In this document: in pieces, positions 45,807 to 53,994 of the stretch
Numbering within the stretch: the stretch's first letter is position 1
Layout of the letters: the number at the start of each line of letters is the position of its first letter
Assembly: GCA_022763825.1 (NCBI GenBank)
Contig: JALEQX010000071.1
Coordinates: 1-64,000, forward strand
DNA from: Oscillospiraceae bacterium
GTDB taxonomy: Bacteria; Bacillota; Clostridia; Oscillospirales; Acutalibacteraceae
Direction: 5' to 3'
Length of the DNA: 64,000 nucleotides
Translations under genes and position numbers: made by a program
The notes under the pieces: model-generated
The model's database searches: none
Told to the model about the DNA's origin: nothing
The model's input: only the letters and a program-made list of their open reading frames with translations

Positions 45807-46648
45807 CTGTCAAATCTCCTTGAATATTCACATTCGGCGCATAACTTTTCACGCGCCTTAAGCGACGAAAAACCGTCGTAAATCATCTTCGCCCTCTCGC
45901 CGTTAAGGATTTCGTCTATTTCGTTTTCATAAATATTTCCGAGCTTCATTTCACCGTTTCTGTCAAGACAGCACGGAACGACCGTACCGTCGCACAGCAC
46001 GGCTGTCTGATCTCTTAAAGCGTAGCAGAACCTGCCGTCGGTTTTGTTTTCTCCGCCCTCTCCGGGCCATTTGAATTTTTCGGCAAATTCGATATAGACG
46101 TTTTTCTTTAATTTATAACCTGTACGGTTTATTTCGTACCCGGGGAATTTATCAAGAAAATAATCTGCTATATTTCCGTTGAGTCCGTTTCTGCCCTTTA
46201 ATTTATCGGAGTCGAGGTTCCATAGTCTCAATGAAACTATGATGCCGTTTTCGCTTGCCTTTTTCGTAAATTCATATATAGTTTCAAGGTAGTTTTCAAT
46301 ATTGATTCCGTCGTTTGCCTCAAACGAATGAACAGATACGCTGACCTTATAAAGCGCGGGAGAAGAAAGCAGAATATCCTCTTTGTCCTTTAAAAGCGTC
46401 CCGTTCGTCGTGAGCGAAACTTTAAGTTTGTTTTCACCGCATACACACAGTATTTCATCTAAATTCGGATGCAGTAACGGCTCTCCCATAACGTGCAGAT
46501 AAATATAGCCGCATACTTTCTTGACCTTGGGCGCGATAAGTTTAAAATCGGAAACGGACATAAAATCCTTTTTCCGCTCGGTTCCCGGGCAGAAATCGCA
46601 GTTTAGGTTGCAGATATTTCCGATTTCGACATAAACTTTTTTTAACAC
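45803..46648 (-). CDS. Radical SAM/SPASM-domain protein
   Basis: 281 residues from a GTG start. The radical SAM cluster motif is CNLNCDFCPG (Cys13, Cys17, Cys20), followed by HVMGEPLLHPNLDEIL and the SLTTNGTLL block. The C-terminus carries a second Cys set of SPASM/Twitch type (CYALRDQ, GTVVPCCLDRNGEMKLGNI, and CAECEYSRR). SPASM proteins often modify peptides or build redox cofactors. No precursor peptide is visible beside this gene. Ribosome site is weak. It overlaps the phosphatase gene by four bases. Confidence 0.93.
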   Translation of the reverse strand: MLKKVYVEIGNICNLNCDFCPGTERKKDFMSVSDFKLIAPKVKKVCGYIYLHVMGEPLLHPNLDEILCVCGENKLKVSLTTNGTLLKDKEDILLSSPALYKVSVSVHSFEANDGINIENYLETIYEFTKKASENGIIVSLRLWNLDSDKLKGRNGLNGNIADYFLDKFPGYEINRTGYKLKKNVYIEFAEKFKWPGEGGENKTDGRFCYALRDQTAVLCDGTVVPCCLDRNGEMKLGNIYENEIDEILNGERAKMIYDGFSSLKAREKLCAECEYSRRFDR

Positions 46649-46715
46649 CGATACTCAATCCCGATTCATCAAAATTGCATATAATTATATCACATATTAC
46701 GATGTTATTCAACAT

Positions 46716-46747
46716 AAAAAAACTCTCGGAAACGAATTCCCGAGAGT
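46716..46747 (-). terminator. Terminator of the rhamnosidase gene
   Basis: On the minus strand ACTCTCGG pairs with CCGAGAGT around an AT-rich centre, then six T. It separates the rhamnosidase from the radical SAM group. Confidence 0.85.
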
Positions 46748-46764
46748 CTGTGATTATATATTTT

Positions 46765-48933
46765 TTATTCTTTTATAATATTCTCGCCCGCCGACAGCTT
46801 TATTTCCTTACCGCCTATATATGCGTATGCCTCGCTGTTCTCGGGAACTATGAACGTATATGTTATTCTGCCGTCGGAGCCTCTGCGCCACTCGCTTAAT
46901 ACTACTCCGTTGAGAGAATCGACAGAAGCCTTTACATAATTTATACGCTCGTCAGTTTCGGGACTGAATATAATCTTTTTAAACGCGGGATCGTCCTCAC
47001 TGAGATTAATACCCGCCATATTTGCGTACATCCACTCGGCAACGGCGCCGTAAGCGTAGTGATTAAACGAATTCATATCCGTCGACCACATATCGCCGTT
47101 TTCCTTTATCGAATCCCAGTGCTCCCACGTAGTCGTCGCGCCTTTTTCGACGGAATAGAGCCACGACGGGAATTTCGTTCTCAATATAAGGTCGTACGCG
47201 AGTTTACTGTAACCATAACGGCTTAAAATCGGGAGAATATATGGAGTGCCGACAAATCCTGTCGTCATATGACCGTATTCATTAATCGAATCGACAAGCT
47301 GTTTAACAATATTTTCCTCGTCGAGTCCGCACAGTCCGAATTTTAAAGCAAGTATGCACGCCGTCTGCGTATCGCACACAATTCTGCCGTCATTTATGTA
47401 CTTTTTAATAAACGCAGATTTTATCTCGGCTATTAAATATTCGTAGTACGATACGTCCTCGCCTATCGCATTTCCCGCGTTTATAAGAAGTTCCGTTGAG
47501 TATGCAAAAAATGCAGAAGCAATCAAATCCTTATCTGTTTTTCCGCCGCACTCGGTAGTTTCGGGGCTGAAATCAAGCCAGTCGCCGAAATGCTCTCCGC
47601 CGAGCCAAAGATGGTTTGTGCTCACTGAATCAACATAGTCTACCCAGCGTTTCATCATCGGATAGTGATGTTTCAAAAGCTCCTTATCACCGTAGACTAA
47701 ATATAAAGTCCACGGAACTATTACGGCGAAATCCGCCCAAGCGGCCGACGGTTTTTCATCCCAGTTAAGACCGGGGATAACATGCGGGAACGAGCCGTCC
47801 TCTTTCTGTTCTGTTATCGCGTCGTCAAGCCACTTTGTAAAGAATTTCTTCGTATCGAAGTTAAGAGCCGCCGTCTTGCAGAACACCTGCGCGTCGCCCG
47901 TCCAGCCGAGTCTCTCGTCTCTCTGCGGGCAGTCTGTCGGGATGTCGAGGAAATTATCGGTATTGCTCCATATGATATTAGAAAATAATTTATTGAGTTT
48001 AGCGTCCGAACACTCAAAATATCCGGTACGTCTCAAATCGGAGCTAACAGCGACTGCTTTGAAGTTTTCGAGTCTTATCTCCTCGCACCAGTCACATAGT
48101 TTTATGTATCTGAATCCGAAAAATGTATGCTGAGGATTGTACACTCTCGTTTTACCGTCGCACGTGTAGTTGATTTCGGCTTTTGCTCCGCGGTAATTCG
48201 CGTTATAAAATTCGCCGTTTTTATCGAGCATTTCGCCGTGGAGAATCCTGACTTTATCCCCGCGCTCGCCCTTTATCTTAAAACGGACGTAACCGGTTAT
48301 CTCCTGACCGAAATCTATAACCTTATCGCCCGAGGGAGTGATAATGAGTTTTTTTGCGTCGAGAGTCTGAATTTCACGGATTTCTTCGCCCTGCTGAGGG
48401 ATAAGTATATTCTTTTTATAATTGAATTCCACGGCATTCCCGAGCTTCTCGGGCACCACGGTCTCGTCAAATGTCTCGCCGTTATAAATATGTGAATAAA
48501 CAACCGCGTCTGAGTAAACAGACCATGTCGAATCGGTCAGAACACATTCCGATGAACCGTCAGAATATTCCATATCAATGCTGGCAATTACCGCGGGCTC
48601 TTTCTCACAGTCTACATCGTCACAAAAATCTTTACGATACAAAGCGTTCCATCCGGGCGCCGTGCTTATCGCAACGACCGTTTCATTTTTTATAAACTCC
48701 GTAATATCGTAACTCTGATACTGCAAACGGTGACGGTAATTTGTCCAGCCGGGGGCCAGCACATATTTTCCGACGCGTTTACCGTTAACAAACGCATTAT
48801 AAACGCCCATAGCGGTTACGTTAAGAACAGCTCTGCGGACATTAACACAGTCAAAGCATTTCGTAAACTGAACGCTTATGCCGTCGCCCGAAACGGGAGT
48901 TTTAATCCACCTTGCATTATAAATGGTTTTCAT
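46765..48933 (-). CDS. Alpha-L-rhamnosidase, glycoside hydrolase family 78
   Basis: 722 residues with no signal peptide, so intracellular. The family motif TDCPQRDERLGWTGDAQVF holds catalytic acidic residues, and later blocks include TTWEHWDSIKENGDMWSTDMNSFNHYAYGAVAEWMY with further conserved acids. The N-terminal beta-sandwich (WKPAPGW-like LAPGWTNYRHRLQYQSYDIT) is present. It removes terminal rhamnose from plant glycans or glycosides after uptake. It is monocistronic with its own terminator. Its start at 48933 has AAAGGCG upstream. Confidence 0.95.
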   Translation of the reverse strand: MKTIYNARWIKTPVSGDGISVQFTKCFDCVNVRRAVLNVTAMGVYNAFVNGKRVGKYVLAPGWTNYRHRLQYQSYDITEFIKNETVVAISTAPGWNALYRKDFCDDVDCEKEPAVIASIDMEYSDGSSECVLTDSTWSVYSDAVVYSHIYNGETFDETVVPEKLGNAVEFNYKKNILIPQQGEEIREIQTLDAKKLIITPSGDKVIDFGQEITGYVRFKIKGERGDKVRILHGEMLDKNGEFYNANYRGAKAEINYTCDGKTRVYNPQHTFFGFRYIKLCDWCEEIRLENFKAVAVSSDLRRTGYFECSDAKLNKLFSNIIWSNTDNFLDIPTDCPQRDERLGWTGDAQVFCKTAALNFDTKKFFTKWLDDAITEQKEDGSFPHVIPGLNWDEKPSAAWADFAVIVPWTLYLVYGDKELLKHHYPMMKRWVDYVDSVSTNHLWLGGEHFGDWLDFSPETTECGGKTDKDLIASAFFAYSTELLINAGNAIGEDVSYYEYLIAEIKSAFIKKYINDGRIVCDTQTACILALKFGLCGLDEENIVKQLVDSINEYGHMTTGFVGTPYILPILSRYGYSKLAYDLILRTKFPSWLYSVEKGATTTWEHWDSIKENGDMWSTDMNSFNHYAYGAVAEWMYANMAGINLSEDDPAFKKIIFSPETDERINYVKASVDSLNGVVLSEWRRGSDGRITYTFIVPENSEAYAYIGGKEIKLSAGENIIKE

Positions 48934-49030
48934 ATCGTCACGCCTTTCATAAGATAATGCATAAAAAACAGTATTATTCTTATGAAAATTATAGCATATT
49001 TATATTAAATTCGCAATACCCGAGACGTAT

Positions 49031-49303
49031 TTATTTTTTATTCGTATTTTCCGCAATATGTATGATTTCAAAAAGCAGAGCAGGCACAAACGACGCGCCG
49101 AGGCAGTCTTTTGCACAGCCTAGAAGCTGATAACACATCTCGTCGTCCTCGTAGTACCCGGCTATCGACCCCTTAAAACAGAAGAAAATCAAAGCGCCGA
49201 TATATAGGCAAATAACCAAAATACCGCCGTAAATCATCAGATATTTCGAAAACGGATTTATTGATTTTACCGCCTTTTTTATCTCTTTAATATCTTTTTT
49301 CAT
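49031..49303 (-). CDS. Small membrane protein
   Basis: 90 residues from ATG 49303, chosen because GGTGG and AGGA lie close upstream; an upstream frame to 49354 has no support. Two hydrophobic segments (LMIYGGILVICLYIGALIFFCF and ASFVPALLFEIIHIA) are joined by an acidic loop (YYEDDEMCYQLLGCAKDCLG) with three cysteines. No family is recognised. Confidence 0.7.
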   Translation of the reverse strand: MKKDIKEIKKAVKSINPFSKYLMIYGGILVICLYIGALIFFCFKGSIAGYYEDDEMCYQLLGCAKDCLGASFVPALLFEIIHIAENTNKK

Positions 49304-49376
49304 TCCTACCACCCTTGAATATATTCTAAAATTATTATAAAATACAATCAACACACAAATAAAGGAAGCGGTAAAA

Positions 49377-50156
49377 ATGACTATCGGAGCCTCGTCCGCA
49401 TGTTTTTACCCCGACGTAACGGAAAATTCACTCGAACGATTAGGCAGACTCGGGATAAAAACGGCTGAACTGTTCCTCAATTCCCCGTCCGAATTAAAGG
49501 ATGAATTCGTAAAAACGATTATTGACATAAAAAATAAATACGGCATAAACATCGTCTCGCTTCATCCGTTTCAATCGTTTGCGGAATCGTTTTATCTTTT
49601 TTCAAATTACGAACGCAGATTTACGGACTCACTTCCGCTGTACGAAAGATTTTTCGACGTAACGCATAAGCTCGGTGCGGATATATGCGTTTTTCACGGG
49701 GCGAAAATACCCGGCTCCATATCCGACGGCGAGTATTTCGAGAGATTTAAGCACTTAACAGAACTCGGAAAGAAATATTCAATTCACGTCTGTCACGAGA
49801 ACGTCGTTTATTACAGAGGCGAAAGCCCCGAATATTTAAAGCGGATGCGGGATTATATCGGCGATGATTTCGGAGTCGTGCTTGATATAAAGCAGGCGTA
49901 CAGGGCGCATTATGAATATACCGATTTTATAAAAGCCGTCGGAGCAAGCATACGTCACATTCATATAAGCGACCATAATTCAAATACGGACTGCATACCT
50001 CCGCTGACAGGCGATTTTGATTTTAAGAAATTTTTTAACGATATGAAATCGATAGGCTACGACGGAAACTATATAATAGAAATATACGACTGGAGCTATT
50101 CCGAGGACAGGGAGATAGCCGAAGCAAAAAGAAAACTTGAGGGAATAATACCTTAA
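49377..50156 (+). CDS. Sugar phosphate isomerase/epimerase (TIM barrel)
   Basis: 259 residues of the xylose isomerase-like TIM-barrel family (AP_endonuc_2 superfamily). Motifs include IVSLHPFQSF, CVFHGAKIPG, VCHENVVYYRGESPEYL (metal-binding His/Glu), GVVLDIKQA, and HIHISDHNS near the C-terminus with YIIEIYDWSYS. The reaction is not determined; members isomerise sugars or inosose derivatives. GGAAG precedes the ATG. A terminator follows. Confidence 0.9.
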   Translation: MTIGASSACFYPDVTENSLERLGRLGIKTAELFLNSPSELKDEFVKTIIDIKNKYGINIVSLHPFQSFAESFYLFSNYERRFTDSLPLYERFFDVTHKLGADICVFHGAKIPGSISDGEYFERFKHLTELGKKYSIHVCHENVVYYRGESPEYLKRMRDYIGDDFGVVLDIKQAYRAHYEYTDFIKAVGASIRHIHISDHNSNTDCIPPLTGDFDFKKFFNDMKSIGYDGNYIIEIYDWSYSEDREIAEAKRKLEGIIP

Positions 50157-50164
50157 AACATCAT

Positions 50165-50206
50165 TGTGACGATGGCTTGAAATGTGCAAACTATCGTCAC
50201 ATTTTT
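50165..50206 (+). terminator. Terminator of the isomerase gene
   Basis: TGTGACGAT (50165-50173) pairs with ATCGTCACA (50193-50201), followed by TTTTT. The 250 bases after it hold no gene. Confidence 0.8.
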
Positions 50207-50328
50207 GTAAATTTTTGCAACTTGCTTTTATTTTCCTTGCATGATAACATTTAATTGCAAAAGAAAATGCTTTCCGGGTATTCGGACGTTAAAATGACAA
50301 AAGCGGATAAATAATTTACAAATAAAAG

Positions 50329-50358
50329 AACCGTCTCGGTTTGCAAATCGGGACGGTT
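50329..50358. terminator. Orphan hairpin in intergenic region
   Basis: AACCGTCTCG pairs with CGGGACGGTT (10 pairs, one G-T), followed by ATGTATTTTTA on the plus strand. It lies between the isomerase terminator and the dockerin-gene promoter, and no gene lies just upstream of it. Confidence 0.5.
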
Positions 50359-50397
50359 ATGTATTTTTATGGTAATTTCATAAAAAATATTTTCTTA

Positions 50398-50426
50398 TTG
50401 ATTTTTAATTATAAATATGCTACAAT
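50398..50426 (+). promoter_or_regulatory. Promoter of the dockerin-protein gene
   Basis: TTGATT (50398-50403) and TACAAT (50421-50426) with a 17-base spacer. Confidence 0.65.
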
Positions 50427-50453
50427 TTTCTCATCAACACGGAGGTGTAATTT

Positions 50454-51587
50454 ATGAAAAAAATATTCGCATCATCATTTATATGCGCGCTTATGCTTTT
50501 CGCATTCGCGTTCATATCGTCGGCGGTCACCGTCGCACCCGGCGACTTTGACTTAAACGGCAGTGTAACAGCGTCCGACGCCAGAGCAATACTGCGAATC
50601 GCGGCTAAGCTCGACAAAGAAACAAACGCGCTTAAATGCGTTGCCGCCGATATTAATTCCGACGGAAAAATAAACGCATCAGACGCAAGAAAAACGCTTC
50701 GCCTGGCGGCTAAACTTGATAACGCCGACTACGAAGTACATGACGTCGAACTCGAAAAGGGTACCCCCGCCGACTGTACGCACGACGGACTTACGGACAA
50801 AGCCGTATGTAAAACGTGCGGTAAGGTTCTTTTTGATCATCAGACAATCAAGGCTTCGCACAAACCGACAGTTACAATTATCGGGGCTGAGAATACATGC
50901 TATTCTGTAGGTTATACCGACCAAATAGAGTGCTCGGTCTGCGGACTTATTATTCAGAAAAGCGAGGCAATCCCGCAAAGAGACCACGCATTATCCGACG
51001 ACGGAGTTCACTGCAGATGGTGCAGTAAAGTCATCAGAGTATTCGATGACTTTAAAACCGTAATGACAGGCAGATACAAAGCAAGCGGAACAAGCATAGA
51101 CGCTGACGGAACTTCAAAGGTTACCGTCTATTATAACCTTGCAAATTCACGTACGCGCATAATTTTCGGCAACAATGATTTTACTTATCTCTGTCGAAAT
51201 CTTGATACCGACCCAAGAGTCTATGTGGCAAGCGAACCTAAAAAAATATACGCAGAACTTGATTATGATACAGCGTGCTACCTCGGTATGGAATCACTGT
51301 TTTACCTGGGCACAGTCAGTCTCGACCCGTATGAACAGGATATTTCCGTTTTAAACGAAAACTATCACGGTAAACAGTGTACGGCATACAGACTTTCAGA
51401 CGGTCAATACAGCACGTTATATTATTTTTATAACGAAAAACTCGTCGGCATTGTAAATTATGAGTATGGAAATCAGCTGTCGGACTTCATGATAGACGAA
51501 TTTACCGGAAGTTTCTCCGATGATATTTGGTACTTAAAGGGCTATAAATGCTTAGACATCGAAACATTTTTCTCAAAATTCGGATAA
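50454..51587 (+). CDS. Secreted protein with N-terminal type I dockerin
   Basis: 377 residues. A signal peptide (KKIFASSFICALMLFAFAFISSA) is followed at once by a dockerin type I domain. Two calcium-binding loops are complete: DFDLNGSVTASD (31-42) and DINSDGKINASD (66-77), each followed by the helix A-R-x-x-L-R-x-A-A-K-L-D. Next come three Cys-rich zinc-ribbon-like units (CTHDGLTDKAVCKTCG, CYSVGYTDQIECSVCG, CRWCSK) and a C-terminal region of beta type with no recognised family. Most dockerins sit at the C-terminus of catalytic proteins; this one is N-terminal. No cohesin gene is in the window. GGAGG precedes the ATG. Confidence 0.92.
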   Translation: MKKIFASSFICALMLFAFAFISSAVTVAPGDFDLNGSVTASDARAILRIAAKLDKETNALKCVAADINSDGKINASDARKTLRLAAKLDNADYEVHDVELEKGTPADCTHDGLTDKAVCKTCGKVLFDHQTIKASHKPTVTIIGAENTCYSVGYTDQIECSVCGLIIQKSEAIPQRDHALSDDGVHCRWCSKVIRVFDDFKTVMTGRYKASGTSIDADGTSKVTVYYNLANSRTRIIFGNNDFTYLCRNLDTDPRVYVASEPKKIYAELDYDTACYLGMESLFYLGTVSLDPYEQDISVLNENYHGKQCTAYRLSDGQYSTLYYFYNEKLVGIVNYEYGNQLSDFMIDEFTGSFSDDIWYLKGYKCLDIETFFSKFG

Positions 51588-51603
51588 TAAGAATATAAAT
51601 GCA

Positions 51604-51631
51604 AACCGCTCCGATTCTGCTCGGAGCGGTT
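51604..51631. terminator. Hairpin between convergent genes
   Basis: AACCGCTCCGA pairs perfectly with TCGGAGCGGTT. The T-tract is poor on the plus strand, but the position between the dockerin gene and the aromatic operon end fits a shared terminator. Confidence 0.65.
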
Positions 51632-51652
51632 ATCTTATTTATATTAATACAA

Positions 51653-52675
51653 TTAAAGCATATCGGCAAGATCAAAGATAAGTTTCTGAGTCTTATCCCA
51701 GCCGAGACACGCGTCGGTGATTGACTTGCCGTAAATACCCTCGCCTATCTTCTGCGCGCCGTCGACAATGTAGCTTTCTATCATAAAGCCCTTGACAAGC
51801 TTTTTGATATCCGAATTATAACGGCAGCTGTACATAACCTCTTTGGCGATTCTGACCTGCTCAAACGGATTTTTAGCCGAATTGCAGTGATTCGTGTCAA
51901 TTATGACCGCGGGATTTGCAAGCGACGTTTTAGCGTATGCGTCGCAGAGATGCTCGAGATCCTCGTAATGATAGTTAGGCATCATCTGTCCGTATTTATC
52001 GACCGAACCTCTAAGTATCGCGTGGGCGAGAGGATTGCCCTCGGAGTGAACCTCCCAGCCTCTGTATATAAACGTGTGCTTGTGCTGAGCCGCTGTAATC
52101 GCATTCATCATAACGGATATATCACCGCCGGTAGGGTTCTTCATTCCGACGGGGACTCTGACTCCGCTCGAGGTCAGACGGTGCTGTTGATTTTCGACCG
52201 AACGCGCGCCGATTGCAACGTATGCGAGAATATCGTCAAGATACCTGTAATTCTCGGGGTAAAGCATTTCGTCCGCACAGCTGAAGCCAGTCTCTCTGAG
52301 CGCTCTCATATGAAGTTCTCTGATAGCGACTATGCCCTTGAACATATCGGGTTTTTCGTTCGGGTCGGGCTGATGAAGCATGCCCTTGTAGCCGTCGCCG
52401 GTGGTTCTGGGCTTATTGGTGTAAATTCTCGGGATAATGTAAATCTTGTCCTTTACCTTTTCCTGCACCTCGCGGAGCCTTGTAATATAATCGATAACGC
52501 TGTCCTCGCGGTCGGCGGAACACGGACCTATTACGAGAAGGAGTCTGTCGTCAGAGCCCGTGAAGATACCGCTTATCTCCGCATTTCTCTCATCGACGAC
52601 TTTTTTCATCTCGTCGGTGAGGGGGTACATCTCCTTAACCTCTTTGGGAATTGTCAGCTTTCTTTCGAAAATCAT
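51653..52675 (-). CDS. 3-deoxy-7-phosphoheptulonate synthase (DAHP synthase, type I)
   Basis: First shikimate-pathway enzyme, condensing PEP and erythrose 4-phosphate. The protein has 340 residues from the ATG at 52675 (GGAGG upstream, one base after the tyrA stop). Type I-alpha features of the E. coli AroF/G/H type are LLVIGPCSADRE, PRIYTNKPRTTGDGYKGM, ENQQHRLTSSGVRVPVGMKNPTGGD, and IDTNHCNSAKNPFEQ (metal-binding His/Cys). It ends the seven-gene operon. Which amino acid inhibits it cannot be read. No adjacent regulator or leader peptide is seen. Confidence 0.95.
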   Translation of the reverse strand: MIFERKLTIPKEVKEMYPLTDEMKKVVDERNAEISGIFTGSDDRLLLVIGPCSADREDSVIDYITRLREVQEKVKDKIYIIPRIYTNKPRTTGDGYKGMLHQPDPNEKPDMFKGIVAIRELHMRALRETGFSCADEMLYPENYRYLDDILAYVAIGARSVENQQHRLTSSGVRVPVGMKNPTGGDISVMMNAITAAQHKHTFIYRGWEVHSEGNPLAHAILRGSVDKYGQMMPNYHYEDLEHLCDAYAKTSLANPAVIIDTNHCNSAKNPFEQVRIAKEVMYSCRYNSDIKKLVKGFMIESYIVDGAQKIGEGIYGKSITDACLGWDKTQKLIFDLADML

Positions 52676-52676
52676 T

Positions 52677-53546
52677 TTATTCGTCCTCCTTTTTCTTGTC
52701 AAACAACGCTCTGCGCGCGGTTGACTGTCTCATTTTCTCTTTCATAGCCTCTATATCATCGGATTCAAGAATTCTGTAAAACTCGTTGAATTCAGCTCTG
52801 AATTTATCCATCTGTGCAAGCAGTGCCGTTTTGTTAAGCTCGAAAAGCTCGCTCCACATGTCCTCGTTTATTCTCGCGATTCTCGTTAAATCTCTGAACG
52901 AGTCGCCCGTGTAGTCGACGAGGTGTTCGCTCTTAGAGCATGTCATAAGGCATATCGCAATGCAGTGCGTAAGCTGCGAAACGAATCCAATCATCTCGTC
53001 GTGCGCTCTGGGAGGAAGCGACGATATTCTGTTGAATTCGAGAGTCTGTCCGATAGCTTTGCAAACCTCGATAGCGTTGACCGTGTTTCTGTCTGTCGGA
53101 ACAATTATGTAGTTAGCGTCTCTGAATATACTCTCGTCGGCGTTTTTGACTCCGTAAACCTCGCGTCCCGCCATAGGATGCGCCGCTATAAATTCGACGT
53201 CGGGTCTTAACATTTCCTGTATTTTATATACAACGCATTCCTTAACGCCCGTAACGTCGGTAAGCACCGCGCCGGGCTTAAACAGATGCTGATTATCCTC
53301 TATCCACTTTACGAATACATGCGGATACAGCGCAAACACGATTATATCCGCCTCGCCGACGGCGTTTTCGTCTATTTCGCAGAAGCCTTTTTCTATATAT
53401 CCGTTCTCCTCTGCAAACGAAATGCTGTCGGGGTTCGTGTCTATCGCCTTAACGTGAAAACCTCTGCGGGAAAGTCCCTGCGCGTAACTTCCGCCCATGA
53501 GACCGAGACCTACTATAAGTATTTTAAGCTGATTATCGAGTTTCAT
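52677..53546 (-). CDS. tyrA: Prephenate dehydrogenase
   Basis: NAD(P)-dependent enzyme of tyrosine synthesis, 289 residues. The Rossmann motif is VGLGLMGGSYAQGL at the N-terminus, followed by VFALYPHVFVKWI, FIAAHPMAGREVYG (catalytic His) and SLPPRAHDEMIGFVSQLTH. There is no fused chorismate mutase or C-terminal ACT domain. One base separates it from aroQ, and one from the DAHP synthase start. Confidence 0.94.
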   Translation of the reverse strand: MKLDNQLKILIVGLGLMGGSYAQGLSRRGFHVKAIDTNPDSISFAEENGYIEKGFCEIDENAVGEADIIVFALYPHVFVKWIEDNQHLFKPGAVLTDVTGVKECVVYKIQEMLRPDVEFIAAHPMAGREVYGVKNADESIFRDANYIIVPTDRNTVNAIEVCKAIGQTLEFNRISSLPPRAHDEMIGFVSQLTHCIAICLMTCSKSEHLVDYTGDSFRDLTRIARINEDMWSELFELNKTALLAQMDKFRAEFNEFYRILESDDIEAMKEKMRQSTARRALFDKKKEDE

Positions 53547-53547
53547 T

Positions 53548-53994
53548 TTATTTTTCCTTGCTTTCGGTTATAAATTTTTGTAAGAATTCAATAGCTTCGA
53601 CATATCCCGCGATGCCGTGACCGGTTATCGTCTTTTTGCACGCGGGGCGTATATAGCTTATCTGTCTGAAATCCTCACGGCTCGGTACGTCGGAAATGTG
53701 AACCTCGACACTCGGAATGCTCACTGCCTTCAGCGCGTCAAGAAGCGCGACGGACGTGTGCGTATACGCTCCGGGATTGATTACGATACCGTCCGACTTC
53801 TGATAGCACGACTGAATTTTGTCTACAAGATCGCCCTCGTGATTCGACTGATAAATGTCAACATCAATATCGTTTACACGGCAGTAATCCTCAACAGTCT
53901 TCACGAGCGTATTATAATTCTCACTGCCGTAAATATCAGGCTCCCTTATGCCGAGCATATTGATATTCGCGCCGTTTATTACCGTTATTTTCAT
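53548..53994 (-). CDS. aroQ: 3-dehydroquinate dehydratase, type II
   Basis: 148 residues, typical for the dodecameric type II enzyme. The motif INGANINMLGIREPDIYG with active-site Asn/Tyr, QSNHEGDLVDKIQ, GIVINPGAYTHTSVALLDAL and EVHISDVPSREDFRQ are all present. It converts 3-dehydroquinate to 3-dehydroshikimate, which the upstream bifunctional enzyme uses. Its ATG overlaps the aroEK stop (ATGA). Confidence 0.97.
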   Translation of the reverse strand: MKITVINGANINMLGIREPDIYGSENYNTLVKTVEDYCRVNDIDVDIYQSNHEGDLVDKIQSCYQKSDGIVINPGAYTHTSVALLDALKAVSIPSVEVHISDVPSREDFRQISYIRPACKKTITGHGIAGYVEAIEFLQKFITESKEK

